64,000 nucleotides of DNA, from NCBI GenBank assembly GCA_003640385.1, contig RCAB01000211.1, forward strand, positions 38,729 to 102,728. Direction: 5' to 3'. The translations under genes and the position numbers were made by a program. Shown here piece by piece: positions 61,101-64,000 of the stretch. The notes under the pieces are model-generated. The model did no database searches, had not been told where the DNA came from, and worked only from the letters and a program-made list of their open reading frames with translations. The DNA comes from Setaria digitata. Its lineage: Eukaryota > Nematoda > Chromadorea > Rhabditida > Setariidae. How positions within the stretch are numbered: position 1 is the stretch's first letter; the number at the start of each line of letters is the position of its first letter.

Positions 61101-62699
61101 TATTAATTTTAAATGACGGAATAAGAAAATGATTCCTTCGACATTTTCATTTTTTTTTTTTTTTTTTTTCAACTAGGAATAGATGAATACTCAGCTAAAT
61201 GGTTCAGTAATCTATCTTTACTTTATTTCCCTCTATTTTTATTTCGATTTAATGTTGGGAAAGATAAGGAATTAAATCAATAAATACCAGTTTATAATTG
61301 TCAATTTCAGCTGCAAGAAGTGTCGACGTTGGAGATTTGACAGAGAGGAAAGTTTTGCGTGAAAATTTGCAGTGTAAAAATTTTCGGTGGTATTTGGAGA
61401 ACATTTATCCAGAATCTCCCTTCCCACTCGATTTCCTTAGCCTAGGACAGGTGCTTTTCTGGATTATAATGAATTTTTTTTCCATGCAAACATATTCTTA
61501 TATATTTAAGGGATATTAAATTGTTTTTTGAATCATGTATGCCTCCAGATTATTCGACGCTTTCCTTACCTAGGATCATTTTTTTAGTTTATAATCCAGA
61601 AAAGATATATCTGGAAATAAGATTGAAACAATTAGGAGGAACATATCTTCATATTGTGCTCACAACACACTCTATGGCTCATCTCATCTATTATGTCATT
61701 AGCGGATATAATACTGCTATTTTTTCAATTTTTCACATTCACAAGATTGAGATTCTTATAGGTGGAAAATTTGGGAGTAGTGAAATGCTTGGATACAGCA
61801 GGTCGATCAGCTGGTGATTTTCCTGGAATGATTCCCTGTCATGGCAAAGGTGGTAATCAGGTTTGTAACAGTTTATTTAAAACACTTTGTTCAAGTAAGT
61901 CTTATCTTCCATGGTACTTTTTTAAATACATGTATAATTATGTGTTTGACCTCAATGTTTATGGATATAAGAACAGGAAACAAATACCATTAGTTTCGTT
62001 TTCCTAATGTTGATTCAGTAAGACACTGTAGGGATTTGAGGTAAATTCTAAACCATCGTTTATTGTGATGGTTTACATCGGTTAAATCAAACATGAATGT
62101 AAGAGAAAGGTCGACCTTACTTTTAAGTACCAAATTACCCCTTCATGTGAGTATACAGTGAAGATCTTAATTGAATTTGAAGTATAAAAGTATGTAAAAC
62201 AACTAAATTCGTAATTTGTTATAGTTGTGGACATATACTGGGAAAGGTGAGATCCGCTGCGACGAACTTTGTTTAGCTTTAACAAAAAAGGGCGTAACAA
62301 TGGAGAAATGTGTTGGACCAGTGTCACTGTTGAAAATGATTTTCCTCTATGATAATAAAGTAAGTCTAAAAGAAAAAATTAAAGTAATATATACATAAAA
62401 AATTTTTAGTAGGTTGTTATGGTAGTAATTCTCACTGCAAATAAAGCATATAAAAAATGACAAGAAAGAAAAGAGAATAAAGGTCAAAGTAGGATTCAGA
62501 CACAATGTGGGATTATTTTAGAATTTTGTTGGTAAGGGCATTAAAAAGAAATGAAATGAGGTTCCAGGTATTCACTCTGAAACACCAAGAAACAGGTCAT
62601 TGTTTGCAAGCAACTCAATCCGAACTATTGTTGAAGCCATGTTCGCATATTGATATAGCTCAGAAATGGAAGTTAGGGGGATATAAGCTGTTGGACTGA
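58087..62699 (+). CDS. gly-3: Polypeptide N-acetylgalactosaminyltransferase, GALNT1/GLY-3-like
   Basis: A Golgi type II enzyme that transfers GalNAc to Ser/Thr to start mucin-type O-glycosylation. Thirteen exons join in phase from ATG 58087 to TGA 62699. There is a short basic N-terminus (MRIRVDVCR), a signal-anchor helix (residues about 10-31) and a stem. The catalytic domain follows: [58 protein letters not shown] with the metal-binding Asp-X-His, [30 protein letters not shown], and the Gal/GalNAc-transferase block [14 protein letters not shown], then [15 protein letters not shown] and [10 protein letters not shown]. The lectin domain is three ricin-type repeats: KCLDTAGR with GGNQLWTY, then CLALTKKG, then HCLQATQ with AQKWKL. 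The middle repeat lacks a clear Gln-X-Trp (it reads [12 protein letters not shown]). All catalytic hallmarks are intact. Confidence 0.95.
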
Positions 62700-64000
62700 T
62701 TGATCTATGCAGCAGCGACGATAATTACCGACTTGATTTCTTTCGATGAAAGATGCACCGGTTTGGAATGTGTTCTTTCGATTTTGCTCAAAAACATGAG
62801 AATGATTCCAGAGTCTGTTCTGTTGTTGTCGTCTATTTTTAGCTTTATTATTAATTTTGCTCGGTAACTTTAGTTATTGAATAATTTCATATTGATATCG
62901 GTAGATATTTTAAAATTTGAATGAATTTTGGAAAATGATGTGCGATACATTTTATATCATTTTTCGAAATTCGAACCTGTGTTCCAGAAAACTGGTTCAA
63001 GTACTAAGTGAAAATTCATCATTGCGATCCCTGAGATTAAGGGGTAAAATTGGTTGATTGCTTTATTTTCGTTCCTATTTTACAGAATGGGAGTACTTTT
63101 ATTTAACTTTTCTTTACAAATTTTTTGCAGAGAGGAACGCTTCTAATTATTTGACTTATAAGTTTTTGTCGAAAATGTATTAAAAAAATTTGAAAGTAAT
63201 GGAATTTAGGCAGTAAGCAGTTGAAAAGGATCGGTTTAATTGCTGACCAGGCGGATACCTTGTTAAACGAATTTGTGTTAAACCGCTAGTGTTCCGCAAA
63301 TCAACAAATAGTATTTTGTATGCGAAAGTTTACAATGAAGATTGGTTGATTTCGCCGTCAGGCATCGATGTCATTTAGGATTTGATTTAATTTTTTATTT
63401 AGATATCAGAAATAGTTAGTTAAAAGATAGGAGAAACAACGTTGTTATATAATGTTTCTCTGTTATGATGATTTTATATGCTGAGAACTTCTGATATATT
63501 ATAATATTAGGAATAATTGCTGAAGAACCCTTTAAATGTTCAAACAGTGTATCTTGTTCTGGTTGTGGCATCTTTGTTTTTGTTTCCAATTTTATTAACT
63601 GGTTGTGATTTTTGATTCAAATATGGTAATGTAACATTGTTCATTGTATGCACTGATCATGTGATATATTCATTCACTTCTTTTCCTTTTAATTTTTAAA
63701 TCCTTAGTTTCATTTTCTGTCTCTGAAAGTTGCTTTTTAGAGTGAGAAAAAGTGTTCCCTTTCATTTTATTACATTTTACCGAAAACTATTGTTGCAAAT
63801 CCAATTATCTGTTTTTGGCTTATATTGTCATGGTTAGGATAGGGCAGTAAGTTAGAGCTAGAATTCTTTACTTCCCTTCCACTCATTTTGCATTTCATAT
63901 TATTTGACTTTCATATAAAACTATGCTAATCAAAGTGAATTAATAGATTCACACTGTACCACAAACTCCGTGATCCTCAGTCAGGTTTCTTCTCATTCGG
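62700..64000. other. Region after GALNT, no gene seen
   Basis: AT-rich sequence downstream of the GALNT stop. It presumably holds its 3' untranslated region; no further exon could be supported before the window ends. Confidence 0.5.

Noticed and set aside
1..64000. Bacterial endosymbiont insert, transposase or CRISPR array
   Set aside because: No long uninterrupted bacterial-type genes, transposase motifs, terminal inverted repeats or regularly spaced repeats were noticed.

Overview
The window is eukaryotic and fits a nematode, most likely a clade III (spirurid/filarial-type) roundworm. It is AT-rich, and its genes are split into many short exons by roughly 50-1000 nt introns with TTTCAG-type acceptors and GTAAGT/GTTTGT-type donors. 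Several start codons sit directly after an acceptor-like AG, as expected for spliced-leader trans-splicing. The xbp-1 gene carries the 23-nt non-canonical intron known from C. elegans. The genus is not proven by the sequence. I rebuilt gene models by hand from splice sites and reading-frame phase; the exon joins quoted are in phase unless stated.

Left part, all minus strand: the 5' half of a LARP1-like gene (90-8376, running off the left edge), a complete BUB1 spindle-checkpoint kinase (11343-17958, 24 exons), and two tandem paralogous genes for type II membrane proteins with one thrombospondin-type-1-like ectodomain (19027-21302 and 22190-24072). A pair of unrecognised nuclear-looking proteins follows (25204-27394 and 27778-30920), perhaps one operon; the upstream one has a pipsqueak-like helix-turn-helix.

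Middle: a small plus-strand gene for a 72-residue charged protein (32683-33324), the ribosome-biogenesis factor BRX1 on the minus strand (34179-35950) with an uncertain small gene upstream of it (36377-37156), then an ARG1/DNJ-2-type J-domain protein on the plus strand (37278-39983).

Right part: xbp-1 (plus, 41389-42608) with an intact IRE1 splice site, convergent with Pelota (minus, 43204-46171); a LOTUS plus Tudor germ-granule-type protein (plus, 48370-53288); a gene-poor 4.8 kb stretch; and a GALNT1/GLY-3-type polypeptide GalNAc-transferase (plus, 58087-62699).

Most genes are housekeeping functions: translation control and ribosome rescue (LARP1, Pelota), ribosome assembly (BRX1), mitosis (BUB1), ER stress (XBP1) and Golgi O-glycosylation (GALNT). 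No prokaryotic operon, CRISPR array, obvious transposase, rRNA or tRNA was seen. Two single-N positions (20689 and 58002) mark contig joins with duplicated flanks, which are assembly artefacts.
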